Source: Brachionus manjavacas (Eukaryota > Rotifera > Eurotatoria > Ploima > Brachionidae). Taken from it: DNA of 64,000 nt. Of this stretch, positions 12,134 through 21,840 are shown in pieces; position 1 is the first letter of the stretch; each line of letters opens with the position of its first letter. The notes beneath the pieces are model-generated. The model had not been told where the DNA came from and ran no database searches. It saw nothing but the letters and a program-made list of their open reading frames with translations. The stretch is from positions 5,146,001-5,210,000 of the forward strand of contig JAHQIY010000004.1 of assembly GCA_019054805.1 (NCBI GenBank), written 5' to 3'. The position numbers and the translations under genes were made by a program.

Positions 12134-12470
12134 ATTACTCCCACAATTGAACTAAATTTCCGTCAACTGTCACAGCTTCTAGAATAAAACGCTTTAAATG
12201 TAAATCGTTAGCATTTTGCACTCTAGATAAAGCAACATGTTGACTTTTTCTCATTTTGAAAATACATTTTTGTCAATAGAAGTGTGGCATCGTTTGAGGG
12301 TTAAACCATGGACTATGAATACTTTGAGCAGATGCATTTACTACTGGAAATTGAATCCTTTAAAAACAGTTCCTATTTTTGAAACAAATTCGTTGTTTAA
12401 ACTTAGGTAAAGTCTTTATCGATCCATCCGCCATTCTTAGTAAAAACAAATTTTAGCTATGACATAAATA
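12134..12470 (-). pseudogene. Helitron/PIF1-like helicase C-terminal relic
   Basis: On the minus strand, with one in-frame stop and probable indels, the order is FKQRI.FKNRN, then IQFPVVNASAQSIH, then QHVALSRVQNANDLHLKRF. The protein terminates at about 12134. This matches the order of the last helicase motifs in PIF1 and Helitron helicases: a short arginine-rich strand, FP....A...TIHK.QG, then YVALSRV....L.L. The QG of motif V is degraded and the upstream helicase and Rep domains are not recognisable. Assignment is by motif order only. Confidence 0.55.
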
Positions 12471-13679
12471 TTTGACATGAAAACTTGCCAAATATACAGA
12501 CTCCTCATAATTAATGCATTCCTCAGACAATTCATGTCCAAATTCACAAACTCGCTTGAATATCTGCCTAGTTCAAACTTCCAAGTCAATAATTACTCAG
12601 AAATTTTTTTTTTTATTCTTTGAAAAGATCTCAAAATAAAAAATTGCGCTATTCAATTGAAATAAAAGAGCAACGATTTATTTTAAAAAGTTATAGTTAG
12701 TCTGTCGTTGAATCTTTTTCAATACTTTTTTTTTATAAAATGTGAAGAACAGCCCATTCTTGTATACATATATTCTAACATGGAGAACGGGTTTTGATTT
12801 TTTGTCAAATACAACTATGTTAAATTTCTGAAAGTAATTTATATATTTATTATTTTAATAAAATTTTACTTAAATTTTATACATTAAAATATTTAACTTT
12901 TCTATAAATTTATTGAAAAATTTTATACTTTAATTAGAGTTTTTAATTTATCGTTCAAATATAAAAACACATACAAAAAAAAAAAAAATTTACACAATAC
13001 ACTTGATTTTATTAAAACATTATTGATTTGAAATGATTTTTTATGTCAAAAAGTCGTTATTTATGTAACTATACAAATGAAAATAAACGAAATTTATCTG
13101 AAAAATTCGAAAATTAACAAAAAATTACCCCAATCTTTTCTTTTTTTTTCTAATCCTAAGATTGGCATTTTGCTGATTAAAGTAGTCTGTAAAATAAATA
13201 TTTACCTTATATTACCGTTTTTTAAAGAAGAAAAAATGTAATTTACGAATAATTCCGGAATTTTACGTAAAATTGTTTAACAGAAAAAAACCTCTTTTTA
13301 TCCAAAAAATTTAAAAAGTTCTAAAATTCTACAAGAAAAAAAAAGTTATTTTTGACCCTTTTAGAATAAGCGTAGTAGAAATAATAGAAATTAAGGTATT
13401 TTAACGTAAATTTTGAATTTTTCAGACAAATTTCGTAAATATTCGTTTGCAAATTTACGTAAAATTTCATAAATTACTACTTTTTTACGTAATTTTAGGT
13501 AAATTTTACCAAAAACATCATGTCATATCAATACTGTAAAGTAAGAATGTTTTTAGCTCCAAATACAAAAAATTTGAGTTGTTTGAGTAAAGTTATAAGC
13601 TGGACATAAATTGATTTTTATTTTTTGTATATATGTACCAAGCTATAAAAAGACTTGGAATAATTCCATTTCTAGATGA
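12471..13679. other. Intergenic DNA with a TTACGTAA-rich repeat
   Basis: It is mostly AT-rich. From about 13225 to 13525 several TTTACGTAAA and AACGTAAA palindromic strings occur, as at 2795-3015, 32373-32490 and 41398. No gene is supported. Confidence 0.45.
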
Positions 13680-14330
13680 GTGTCGTGAAAAAATATGTTT
13701 AATGATCATGGCTCAGTAATCAGTTCTATTTTATTAATTATATATATTATTAATGAAATCCCCAAAAGAAACAAAACAAGTAATGAATACTCTCTGCTTT
13801 TCGCATATGATCTAGTTACATTCTTCATTTATAACAAGAAAGGGAAACTAGAAAATAAGATAAATAAATACACCAACGAACTAGAACAATGGTTTATTAA
13901 ATGGAAAATGAAGATATCAGTTGAAAAGTCGAGTTCAGTAGTCTTCTCTAGTTATTAAAAAAAGAGTGATAAGATAATAAGTGGTAGCAAAAATAAATAA
14001 CACTGCAATTTAAGGCTAAATATTATTAAGATATTGTCAAACAAAAAATGAGGTCTTACTCAAAACACACTAGGAAATTTATTATAAATCTTTAGTCGGT
14101 TCAATTTTAAACTATTCTTTTCCTTGCTTGAATTCATTTTCAGAAAATAATATCAAAAAATTACAAGCAATTCAGAATAAAGCAGTAAGATCTATTCTTA
14201 AGTTAAAATATGATCCTCCCTCCAACACCGTGCATCATGAAGCTTTTAATAAACTTAAATTACTAACAGTCTCGAATAGGCCTTTTTGAGTTGAGTGAGA
14301 GATAAGTTGGGACAGGACTGAGTCATTCTA
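13680..14330 (+). pseudogene. LINE reverse transcriptase, 3' half (broken)
   Basis: The first part reads GSVISSILLIIYIINEIPK and then LLFAYDLVTFF, where FADD of the catalytic site has become FAYD. It continues through NKINKYTNELEQWF.KWKMKIS. After a break near 13958, a second part (14080-14300) gives SILNYSFPCLNSFSENNIKKLQ and AVRSILKLKYDPPSN. The same tail occurs in reverse at 19721-19920. The copy is 5'-truncated, has lost a catalytic aspartate, and is disrupted by stops. Confidence 0.8.
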
Positions 14331-14344
14331 TTCCATTGGTTGTA

Positions 14345-15166
14345 AGACTGGTGGAGGGATACAAAGAAAGTTTCGAATCAAGATATATTGAATACCCAAC
14401 TCCATTGTGTAATTGCTACCTTTTTTTTCCGAAGTTTCAACTGTCTTAGTTTTCTTATTGAGCAATTTTCGATGATAGGGATGCTGGTTTCCAGTGTCTG
14501 TTGATATTTGTCAAGTAGTGAAGTGAACGCTACATTAAGGTCATTGTCCAAGGGAGACAGGGATGACATGATTTGGGTAATCTGCTCATAATTTACTTTG
14601 TTGAAGTTCTTATTGGCTAAACCTGTCCACCTGTGATTTCTAGATTTTAGTTGGTACTCCCAGTTGAAGGTGCAGTGCAGTCAATTTTTCCTGGACGAAG
14701 ATATCGTTGGACTACGAAAGATCTGTTAGCATCGACTAAGATCGTTAGAGATGATCAGATCCACTACGTTGTTTCCAAAGGTAGGTTGATTGACTAATTG
14801 AAAGTGCTCGTACCCAAGGAGGCAGTTTACCATTTCAATGCTCGACTTGCGGCCTTTTTTTGTTCCGAATGTGGCACTAAGATCGATCCATTTAATATTT
14901 GGGTGGTTAAAATCGCCAGCTATTACCAATTCTGAATTCCTTCTGTCGGTCACGATTTTTGCCTTTTCGATGGCTTTGAGGATAGCTCGGTTAGAGTCGA
15001 GTTTGAGGTGGCCTGTAGATGCAGCCAACAACAAGGGAATCTTTGTCCTTTTGCACCATATCATTTCACCGTCATTGGGCAACTCCAGTTCCTCCATGGC
15101 TACTACATCCTTCCTAACGTAAATGGCTACGCCTCCATGACTGACCAGTCGGTTCGTGATGAAATG
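14345..15166 (-). pseudogene. LINE endonuclease fragment plus linker
   Basis: Minus-strand translation from about 15160 gives HGGVAIYVRKDV, then SELVIAGDFNHPNIKW, LLGYEHFQLVNQPT and NNVVDLII. These are the apurinic-endonuclease blocks of CR1/Jockey-type ORF2. The GDFN catalytic motif and the VDLII end of the domain are present. After a frame break, the linker to RT (SPLDNDLNVAFTSLLDKYQQ) follows at 14570-14378. The N-terminal strands of the domain are missing. The fragment is fused in frame to the RT fragment upstream (15167 onward), giving RT before endonuclease, the reverse of the normal order. Confidence 0.8.
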
Positions 15167-15965
15167 GTTTATAATAAATAAAAGAGAACTGATTACTGAG
15201 CCATGAGGAACACCTGCAATTATTTGATATTCTTCGCTCAAGTGGTCATTCACATTTACCTTAAATGTCATAGAGTCTAAAAATGATCTAATCCAGGGGT
15301 TGTGAAGTTCATTACAATTCGATCGTTTCAATTCAGAAAAACTTGAATAACTTTTTTACTAAAAGAGATGATTTAATTCTGTAAAATGCTTAATGGTTAA
15401 GAAATTCTTACTCTTACTTAGTTGCTTAATCCAAAAATATATGTCTGCAAAAACTCTGCAATGTAATTGCACACTTGATTGGAATACTTTTTAATGGGCT
15501 GTAAAATGCAGAAAACTGCAGAGTATTTTGCAGACTTATTTTACAAATTTGCTTATAATTAAATTTTTTACAGAACTGAATTATCTCTTTTAGTAAAAAA
15601 GTTATTCAAGTTTTTCTGAATTGAAACGAACTTCACAACCCCTCTAATCCAGTTAGTCAAGTAATGAGGTGAATTCATTTTAATCAATTTTAAAAGTAAA
15701 CCTTCATGCCAAACATTATAAAAGGCTTTAAAAATATCAAAAAAAAGGCCACAAACTCTTTTTTTATCTTTTAAATGATTCCACAATTTTTTAAATTAAA
15801 AAAAATAGATTATCTGATGTTCGCCGGTGTTTCCTAAATCCAGATTGCTCCTGGATAAGGAGTGAATTATGTTCCAAAAAATTGTATAATCTTGAATAAA
15901 CTATTCGTTCCAGTGACTTTCCTAAATAATTCGTTATACTTATTGGTCTATAATAAAGGAGACTA
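15167..15965 (-). pseudogene. LINE reverse transcriptase fragment split by a MITE
   Basis: From about 15960 down, the minus strand reads NYRPISITNYLGKSLERIVY, then QEQSGFRKHRRTSDN and GLFFDIFKAFYNVWHEGLLL. FD.FKAFD is RT motif A with its second Asp changed to Tyr. It continues to LTNWIR. The 348-base MITE at 15296-15643 intervenes, and the frame then resumes SFLDSMTFKVN and GVPHGSVISSLLFIIN. Removing the insert and one target-site copy rejoins the frame exactly. It ends before the FADD motif, where it abuts the endonuclease fragment. Confidence 0.85.
15296..15643. mobile_element. MITE inserted in a LINE RT, TSD CTAATCCA
   Basis: The terminal inverted repeats begin GGGGTTGTGAAGTTC and share a further arm of about 60 bases (TTTCAATTCAGAAAAACTTG and on). 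The left arm has an extra 14 bases. CTAATCCA occurs at 15288-15295 and 15644-15651 (9 bases if TCTAATCCA is counted). The centre holds a second palindrome (GTCTGCAAAAACTCTGCA near 15441, reversed near 15530). There is no ORF. The duplication length suits hAT. The empty site is inferred from the interrupted RT frame. Confidence 0.9.
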
Positions 15966-16251
15966 GTAATTCACTTTTTATTAAATTATTTACAGTTAAA
16001 TGTTTTGATTTAAATCTTTTTTTGTGACAGAAAGATTAAATGTCAAGATTATCAATCAAGTTTTTTTTTTCGATATTTATACTTCTTTTAATAAAAAAAG
16101 TGTTAAAGTGGCAAATTTGTTTATATTTTAATTGAAAAAGTGTTTTTTTTTAAGTATGATTGTTATTTTTGGGGTATTCTATTTAACATTTGGGGTTATT
16201 CTTTAAAATGTTGGAGTATTGTATTGAAATATTTGGGTACTGATTTTAGTT

Positions 16252-16378
16252 ATAATTGTCCCTATTCTATCCTAGTGGATAATAGGGAGGTGCTCATTTC
16301 ATTTTTCAATACCTTTTTGAGCAACGGCTCCTATCTGACACAGAGGCTACTGCATCGAGTTGATCATCTACACCACTG
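16252..16378 (-). mobile_element. tRNA-derived SINE, 3' half
   Basis: The plus strand here is the reverse of the tail shared with the copies at 20817, 41656 and 56073. Read on the minus strand it has GTGTAGATGATCAACTCGAT, CTCTGTGTCAGATAGGAGCC, GAGCACCTCCCTATTATCC and a terminal GACAATTATA. The tRNA-like head is missing, so the copy is 5'-truncated. Confidence 0.8.
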
Positions 16379-16450
16379 ATTTTAGTTAGCCTAAACACAA
16401 TAACTTTTTGAAAAAATATACAAAATTTCTTTAATATATAATTATTTTAG

Positions 16451-16696
16451 AAAATTATTGATCTCGAAGAGTTATTTAATGAATCATCAATCCAAGATAA
16501 AGGTTTATCTGCTAACGAAATAGGCATTGAAATTGGCAATCAGACCAACAACTCCAATTCTTGTAATCGACAAACCAGACGAAAAAGAATTTACTGGAGC
16601 GTTGAAATTATATTTAATAATTACAATGAGGCCGTCAAAAGAATTGAAAAAAATGTTTTCCTGCACAGCTCCTCATTTGTAATTAGATCTGGATAG
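16451..16696 (+). other. Exon-like orphan ORF, 82 codons
   Basis: A frame opens directly after an acceptor-like TTATTTTAG and runs to TAG. The composition is protein-like: IIDLEELFNESS, then a basic stretch (RQTRRKRIYWSVEIIFNNYN) and a helix-like EAVKRIEKN. I cannot name it. It abuts LINE debris, so it could be a captured host exon, a piece of a DNA transposon, or chance. Confidence 0.3.
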
Positions 16697-16990
16697 ATGA
16701 CTCGCAATATTCTTCTTAGGCAAATATTATAGAATACTTCGACTTTTTGAAAATCGCTTCTAGTTATTCTCCAACATTTGGATCAATAAAGTAATAGATT
16801 AGCATAAGGATTTTTCTGTGAACACTATCAAATGCCTAATTTAAATCGTTGAAGTTTACTATAAGGTGTGCTTTCCATTCAATATACTGCTCAACGCTAT
16901 TGCTGGTCAATGCATCCTTGCTCTTCTAGATCTGGTCTGGTTTTTGCGTAAGAGTTTTTCAATAGTAGAGTATAAAATATTGGAAAGTAA
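16690..16990 (-). pseudogene. Degraded RTE-like LINE fragment
   Basis: Segments align with the LINE at 61161-63900 in the same orientation. TTTTCTGTGAACACTATCAAATGCCT corresponds to the region near 62146, TTCCATTCAATATACTG to 62204-62220, and GAATACTTCGA..TTTTGAA to 61446. Large internal pieces are missing and stops are frequent, so this is an old copy of the same family. Confidence 0.75.
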
Positions 16991-17390
16991 ATTCTCATTT
17001 TTTTGAAAACTGAAACATATAATAGCATGCAATTTAGATATAACTTGGTAAATCAGTAGACCCAAAATTCGAAACTATCAAATATTCAGCAAAAAAATAA
17101 TCTGCTTTTTAATTAAGATCACCATTCAAAAAGTTGACAGCAGTTGAATTTTATACAAAATTTTTAGCATGTTTATTCAATTTTAAAAATTAAAATAATC
17201 AATAATTATTGCTCTAGAAAACAAAGTTATGTTATATCTAAAATTTTTCATAATCAAATTCTAATTTTAATATTTAGTATTACTATAATGATTCTGGTAA
17301 TATTTCATTTTATAAAATTCAAAGTTTTTTACCTATTTTAAATATATTCATAGATCCGTATAGCTAGCAGAATAAAGGAACAAACTTGAG
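16991..17390. other. AT-rich flank upstream of ENDOG
   Basis: No gene or repeat is recognisable. It presumably contains the ENDOG promoter and 5' UTR. Confidence 0.45.
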
Positions 17391-18369
17391 ATGAAAAAGC
17401 TTTTTATTCCTGTGCTCGGATCGTTTGGAGCTGGTTTTGGTCTTGCCACATTTTTTTCAAACAAAAATGACATAAAAGATATCCTATTTAGTTGTAAAGC
17501 TCTGAAAGCTGCTACAATATTGAATCCTCCGCCTGGATCAGATATTATTGAGTATAAACAAACAGGCCCTTTATCTAAAGACGACTTTGCTTTAGGTAAC
17601 ATTAGCCGAACCCAACAAATAATGAAACATGGCTATCCCAGTTTGGATAATATTAGAATATTTGATAATTATATATTGTCATATGATCGACGGAATCGGG
17701 TTGCTAATTGGGTATTTGAACATTTGTCATCTGAAAAAATGAGATCAGCTGAATCAATTGATCGTGGCAAATGTGAGTTCAGAGAAGATCCAAACATTCA
17801 TCCATATTTTAGATCGACTAATCAAGATTATAAAGGAAGTGGCTATGATAGAGGACATCTGGCGGCTGCTGCCAATCATCGATTCACTCAAATGTTGATG
17901 GACCAAACATTTTTTCTTTCGAACATGGCTCCGCAAGTGGGAAAAGGTTTTAATAGAGATAAATGGAATGAGCTTGAGATGGAAGTAAGAAAAATGGTCA
18001 AAGAAAATGACAATGTTTGGGTTTGTACTGGACCTTTATACCTTCCCAAGTAATTTTTGGTAATAATTTTTTTTAAAATGAGTCATTATCTTTATCTAAA
18101 GAAAAGAAGCTGATAATAAGCTTTATGTTAAATATGAGGTGATTGGTCCTCAGCATGTAGCCGTTCCGACTCATTTTTTTAAAGTTGTTCTATGTGAAAA
18201 ACAAGGAGAATATAAATTGAATTCCTATGTTTTACCAAATTTACCATGCGATCAATCTACTCCATTATCGAGTTATTTGGTTCCTATTGACTCAATCGAA
18301 AGAGCAGCTGGTTTTTTAATTTTTGATAAAATACCAAGAAAAGCTATTAAATCATTAAATGGAAAATAG
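17391..18369 (+). CDS. ENDOG: Mitochondrial endonuclease G
   Basis: Exons are 17391-18049 and 18102-18369, separated by a 52-base intron (AA|GTAATT...TAAAG|AAAAG), giving 308 residues; human ENDOG has 297. It is a DNA/RNA non-specific beta-beta-alpha-metal nuclease, normally in the mitochondrial intermembrane space and released to degrade DNA. The first 25 residues are a hydrophobic, positively started segment (GSFGAGFGLATFF), as in the targeting and anchor region of the family. The catalytic DRGH motif is at 153-156 (H156 as general base), followed by LAAAANH. The metal-binding Asn is N188 in GFNRDKWNELE. The C-terminal half has VCTGPLYLP, HVAVPTHFFKV and SIERAAGFL. All key residues are intact, so the gene looks functional. 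ATG is chosen because it gives the full targeting segment. The intron lies right after the GPLYLP block. Confidence 0.96.
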
Positions 18370-18514
18370 AATTCAATTTTTATTAGGGAATTTTAATATT
18401 ATGAAATTTTAATTATTTGTTTTGTCTAGAATAAATTTTTTGAATTTTAGATAAAAGTCCAGCAATTATTTTAAAGTTTGTTATCGGATGAATACTAATT
18501 ACCGATATTAAGGT

Positions 18515-18728
18515 AAACAAGCTAGATTGATTCTAGTAATTTATTATGACTTATTAGCCTTATTCAATTTATTTTCAGATCGAAATAAAATACTTTTTTT
18601 AAGTGCTTGGATAATTAAAGAAAATAATGTGACAAAATAAATCTAGTTGTGTAGAAATGAAACAAATAATTTCATTTTATATTGAAAATTTTAAACATTA
18701 AATCTATAATAAATTTGTTCATGGCTAC
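18515..18728 (+). repeat. Long dispersed repeat, copy 1 (inverted at 25508-25725)
   Basis: From CAAGCTAGATTGATTCTAG to TGTTCATGGCTACT this stretch is nearly identical, in reverse complement, to 25508-25725 inside BRE1 intron 3. Only a few substitutions or one-base indels are visible over about 215 bases. It has no ORF and no obvious terminal inverted repeats. Confidence 0.85.
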
Positions 18729-18759
18729 TACAAAAATGAACCGTTATTATGATTCACAA

Positions 18760-19255
18760 TTTAGGCGTAGTTAAGCGTGGTTCTTGGAATGTCATTTATG
18801 AAGATAAGAAAAAGAATCGTAGATAGGATAGCTCCTTGGGGGACTCATTTTTTAATTGACTTAGTATTATATTTTTAGTTGTTGACCTCAACAAAAAATG
18901 TTCTATTCTAGTTGCATCTTGAGTTGTTGAATTTTATATTAGAGACCTTGGTGCCAAAATTTTGTAAAAGGCTTTCTCTATATCAAAAATTATGGCGAAG
19001 CCTTTTTCTTTTCTTTCAAAAGCTTCAAGACACTTTTCTTTAAAATAAAATAAACTATCAATGTTTCTACGATATTGCCTAAAACCTGCCTGATTACCTA
19101 TAAGAAGATAACCAATCTATTTTTCTCTAAATAATTTACTAGCCTATTTTTGACCAACTTTTCTTTTAGCTTTATGCTTGAGTTAGTTAGACTTATATGT
19201 AACTTCGTCGCCCTTCTTATATATATAGCTATAAATGTTGGTGTTAGCATTATAA
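18760..19255 (-). pseudogene. LINE reverse transcriptase fragment, second family
   Basis: The minus strand gives YKKGDEVTYKSN, then LVNYLEKNRL, GNQAGFRQYRRNIDSLFYFK, KGFAIIFDIEKAF (motif A region) and, in another frame, VPQGAILSTILFLIFINDIP. These blocks are in canonical RT order but need two or more frame changes. The sequence differs from the RT at 15167-15965, so it is a different subfamily. Confidence 0.8.
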
Positions 19256-19659
19256 TAATCACATAATATTAATGCTACTTTATTTTATCATTTTTTATTA
19301 ATCTGTTTTCTGTACCGAGCTAGAGCTCCCTCAGAATAATTTAAAAAAAATATATATATAAAAAGATAAACTTACCAGATAATAAATACAACACTTAGAT
19401 AAAAATATTAACTAATAGAATTAATAGACACATTCATAGAGAAAAAAATTAAAATTCTAGATAATTTTATTAATTTACTAGATTTAATATAATAGTTACT
19501 CAATATTTTAATAATTAATTAATTTATTTATTAAACTCGATCAAATATAAGTTAAAAATCATCTTCAAAATTCTTCTTTTCCAACTTTAATCACGTGACT
19601 CATCTAATTTGGAAATTCAAAAAATAATGAATCACTCAAATGGACCTGGTAAAGTCCAT

Positions 19660-20095
19660 TAATACCCTCAATTCCTTTCATGGACTCGGAAGCAAAGAAA
19701 ACTAGAGTTCAACAATACAATCAAAATCCTGTCCCAACATATCTCTCACTCAACTCAAAAAGCCGATTTGAGACTATAAGTAATTTAAGTTTATCAAAAG
19801 CTTCATGATGCACGATGTTGGAGGGAGTATCATATTTTAACTTAAGGATAGATCTTACTGTTTTATTCTGAATTGCTTGTAGTTTTTTGATATTATTTTC
19901 TGAAAATGAATTCAAGCAAGGAAAATATTAGTCTAGCAATTACATATCTCTCGCACACTTCATAAAGTCAATAAGAGACTTTTAATAGTATTAGTTGTTC
20001 AAAGGCCTCATGATGTAGTGTGTCGATGGGTGTATCATATCTTAGTTTAAGTATTAATCGAACTGCTGAGTTTTGAATAGTCTGAATTCTTTTTT
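19660..20095 (-). pseudogene. Two adjacent LINE 3'-end fragments
   Basis: 19721-19920 on the minus strand reads MNSFSENNIKKLQAIQNKTV and KLKYDTPSNIVHHEAFDKLK. 19930-20095 gives a paralogous tail (IQTIQNSAVRLILKLRYDTP, LHHEAFEQLILLKVS). Both are RT-distal C-terminal regions of related LINEs placed in tandem, each 5'-truncated. The first matches the plus-strand fragment at 14080-14300. Confidence 0.75.
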
Positions 20096-20199
20096 TAAAT
20101 TCAAATCACAATTTAACTAACCACTGTTTAAATAATTCAATATTAAATTTTAAATAATGAAAAAAAATTTGTTGGTCAGAAAATTAAAATTTAAACTGA

Positions 20200-21840
20200 T
20201 ACATTGTAGTAGTAGTTATGAGACTATAGTATAGAAATTATACTAACGCCTTCCGGAATTTAGTTCTGTTAGAGGTGTGGCAGTCTTACGTTTCTTTCTT
20301 TGTTCAATAGTCGATATCATTAACTGTCACTGAGTTGACAACACTTTGCGATAGAGCATTCCACTTTGAAACCACTCTGTTGGTCAGAAAGTTATACCTT
20401 GATGTAGCTTGTTTGCAAATTTCTTTCTCTAGCTTCATGTTTTGTTTTCTTCTTAGGTTCAGATTCAAACTTGTAGCCAGGTTCACACTTCGCATTAGGT
20501 AAATATTGTCATGATGATTGACTATTTTGGACATTTGAATAAGATCCCCTCTTGTTCTACGGTCTTCTAAGCTCATTAAGTCCAAAGCCATTTGCCTTTC
20601 TTGGTACGACTTTTCCTTCAAACAGACTAGCTTCGTCGCCCTTCTTTCGACTCTTTCGACTATGTTTATGCTAGCTTTCGTTGAAGGGTTCCAGATACTT
20701 ACAGCGTATTCAGAAGTGGCATGACAAGTCCTATGTATAAAAGTTTAAAAATTTCTTTGTCCAAACATAAGAACGCATTCCTGATCTAACCTAATACTCT
20801 GTAGGCTTTAGATGCCACCCGTATGGCCGAATGGTTTGCGTGTTAGTCATGCAAGCAGAGACCAGTTTCGACTAGGTAATAATTGCGGTGTAGATGATCA
20901 TCTCGATGCAGTAGCCTCTGTGTCAGATTGGAGCCGTTGCTCAAAAAGGGACATGAAAAAGAGATGAGCGCCTCCCCATTATCCACTAGGATAAAATAGA
21001 GACAATTATTATTATCATTTATTTAGATGCCGCAGGCGAACATTGTTTATTCTGTTTAAGGTCATTTGAGACAACAACAACAAGGTCTTTTTCTTCAACA
21101 GTTTCTTTAAGGATCACTGCTCCATTCAAGATTGGAACTGTATATTCAGTTTTATACCTATTTCGACCAATATATATTTTTACACTTTAATACATTTAGT
21201 TCAGTAGACCATTTTGTTGTCCAATCACTTAATACGAAGAGATCATTTTGAAGTTGAGTCGATCCTAATTCATTCTTACTAAAAAAACCCAATATTTTCA
21301 AGGTCTCTACAAATGAAAGACATGGACTTCGAATTGAATCCAATAGATCGTTTATGTCGATATCGAACAAAGTTGTGCCCAAAACCGATCCTTGACACTG
21401 CATCACCAAGAACAACTCTTTGCTTCCTGTCAAGAAGAAAGGATTTGATTTTTCAAATGGTTTATTTACAATACCATATGCTCTTAATTTACTCAAAAGT
21501 TTTCTCTGCAAGACTTTATCGAACACCTTAGAGAAGTCAGTGTAAATGATATCGATTTAGTTTCCATTATCGACCTCATATGTTATTTTGTCAACAAACT
21601 CAATTGGATTTGTGGTACATGATTTGGCTGGCATACCATGCTGCTTCTCGTTGATTAACTTGTTCATTAATACGAAAAGCATTATTTTATCCCTTAAGAT
21701 TTTCTCCATAACTTTACCAACTATCGATCTTAATTATACTGATCTTTAGTTTGAAACAACAGTTTTTTTCCCACTTTTATGCAGGGGTGAAACATTAGCT
21801 AACTTCCAACAATCAGGCAAAACACCATCAGAGTATCATT
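20200..21840 (-). pseudogene. CR1/L2-like LINE, RT to 3' end, split by a SINE
   Basis: From about 21830 the minus strand gives LPDCWKLANVSPLHKSGKK, IVGKVMEKILRDKI, TDFSKVFDKVLQRKLLSKLR (motif A) and LFVLSDWTTKWSTELNVLK. It continues PILNGAVILKETVEEKDLVV and SPAASKAYRVLG. After the SINE at 20817-21021 it goes on to RNAFLCLDKEIFK, INIVERVERRATKLV, RRTRGDLIQMSKI, and RYNFLTNRVVSKWNALS, ending near 20304. Frameshifts occur near 21400 and 20700. This is the longest CR1/L2-like copy in the window, lacking the endonuclease. Confidence 0.88.
20817..21021 (+). mobile_element. tRNA-derived SINE in a LINE, TSD TTTAGATGCC
   Basis: The head CCCGTATGGCCGAATGGTTT (A box) and GTTAGTCATGCAAGCAGAG is joined directly to ACCAGTTTCGACTAGGTAAT, so about 115 bases including the B box are deleted relative to the 41656 copy. 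The body ends CCTCCCCATTATCC...GACAATTATTATTATC. A 10-base duplication TTTAGATGCC flanks it at 20807-20816 and 21022-21031. Removing the SINE and one duplicate restores the LINE frame (SPAASKAYRV). Confidence 0.92.
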
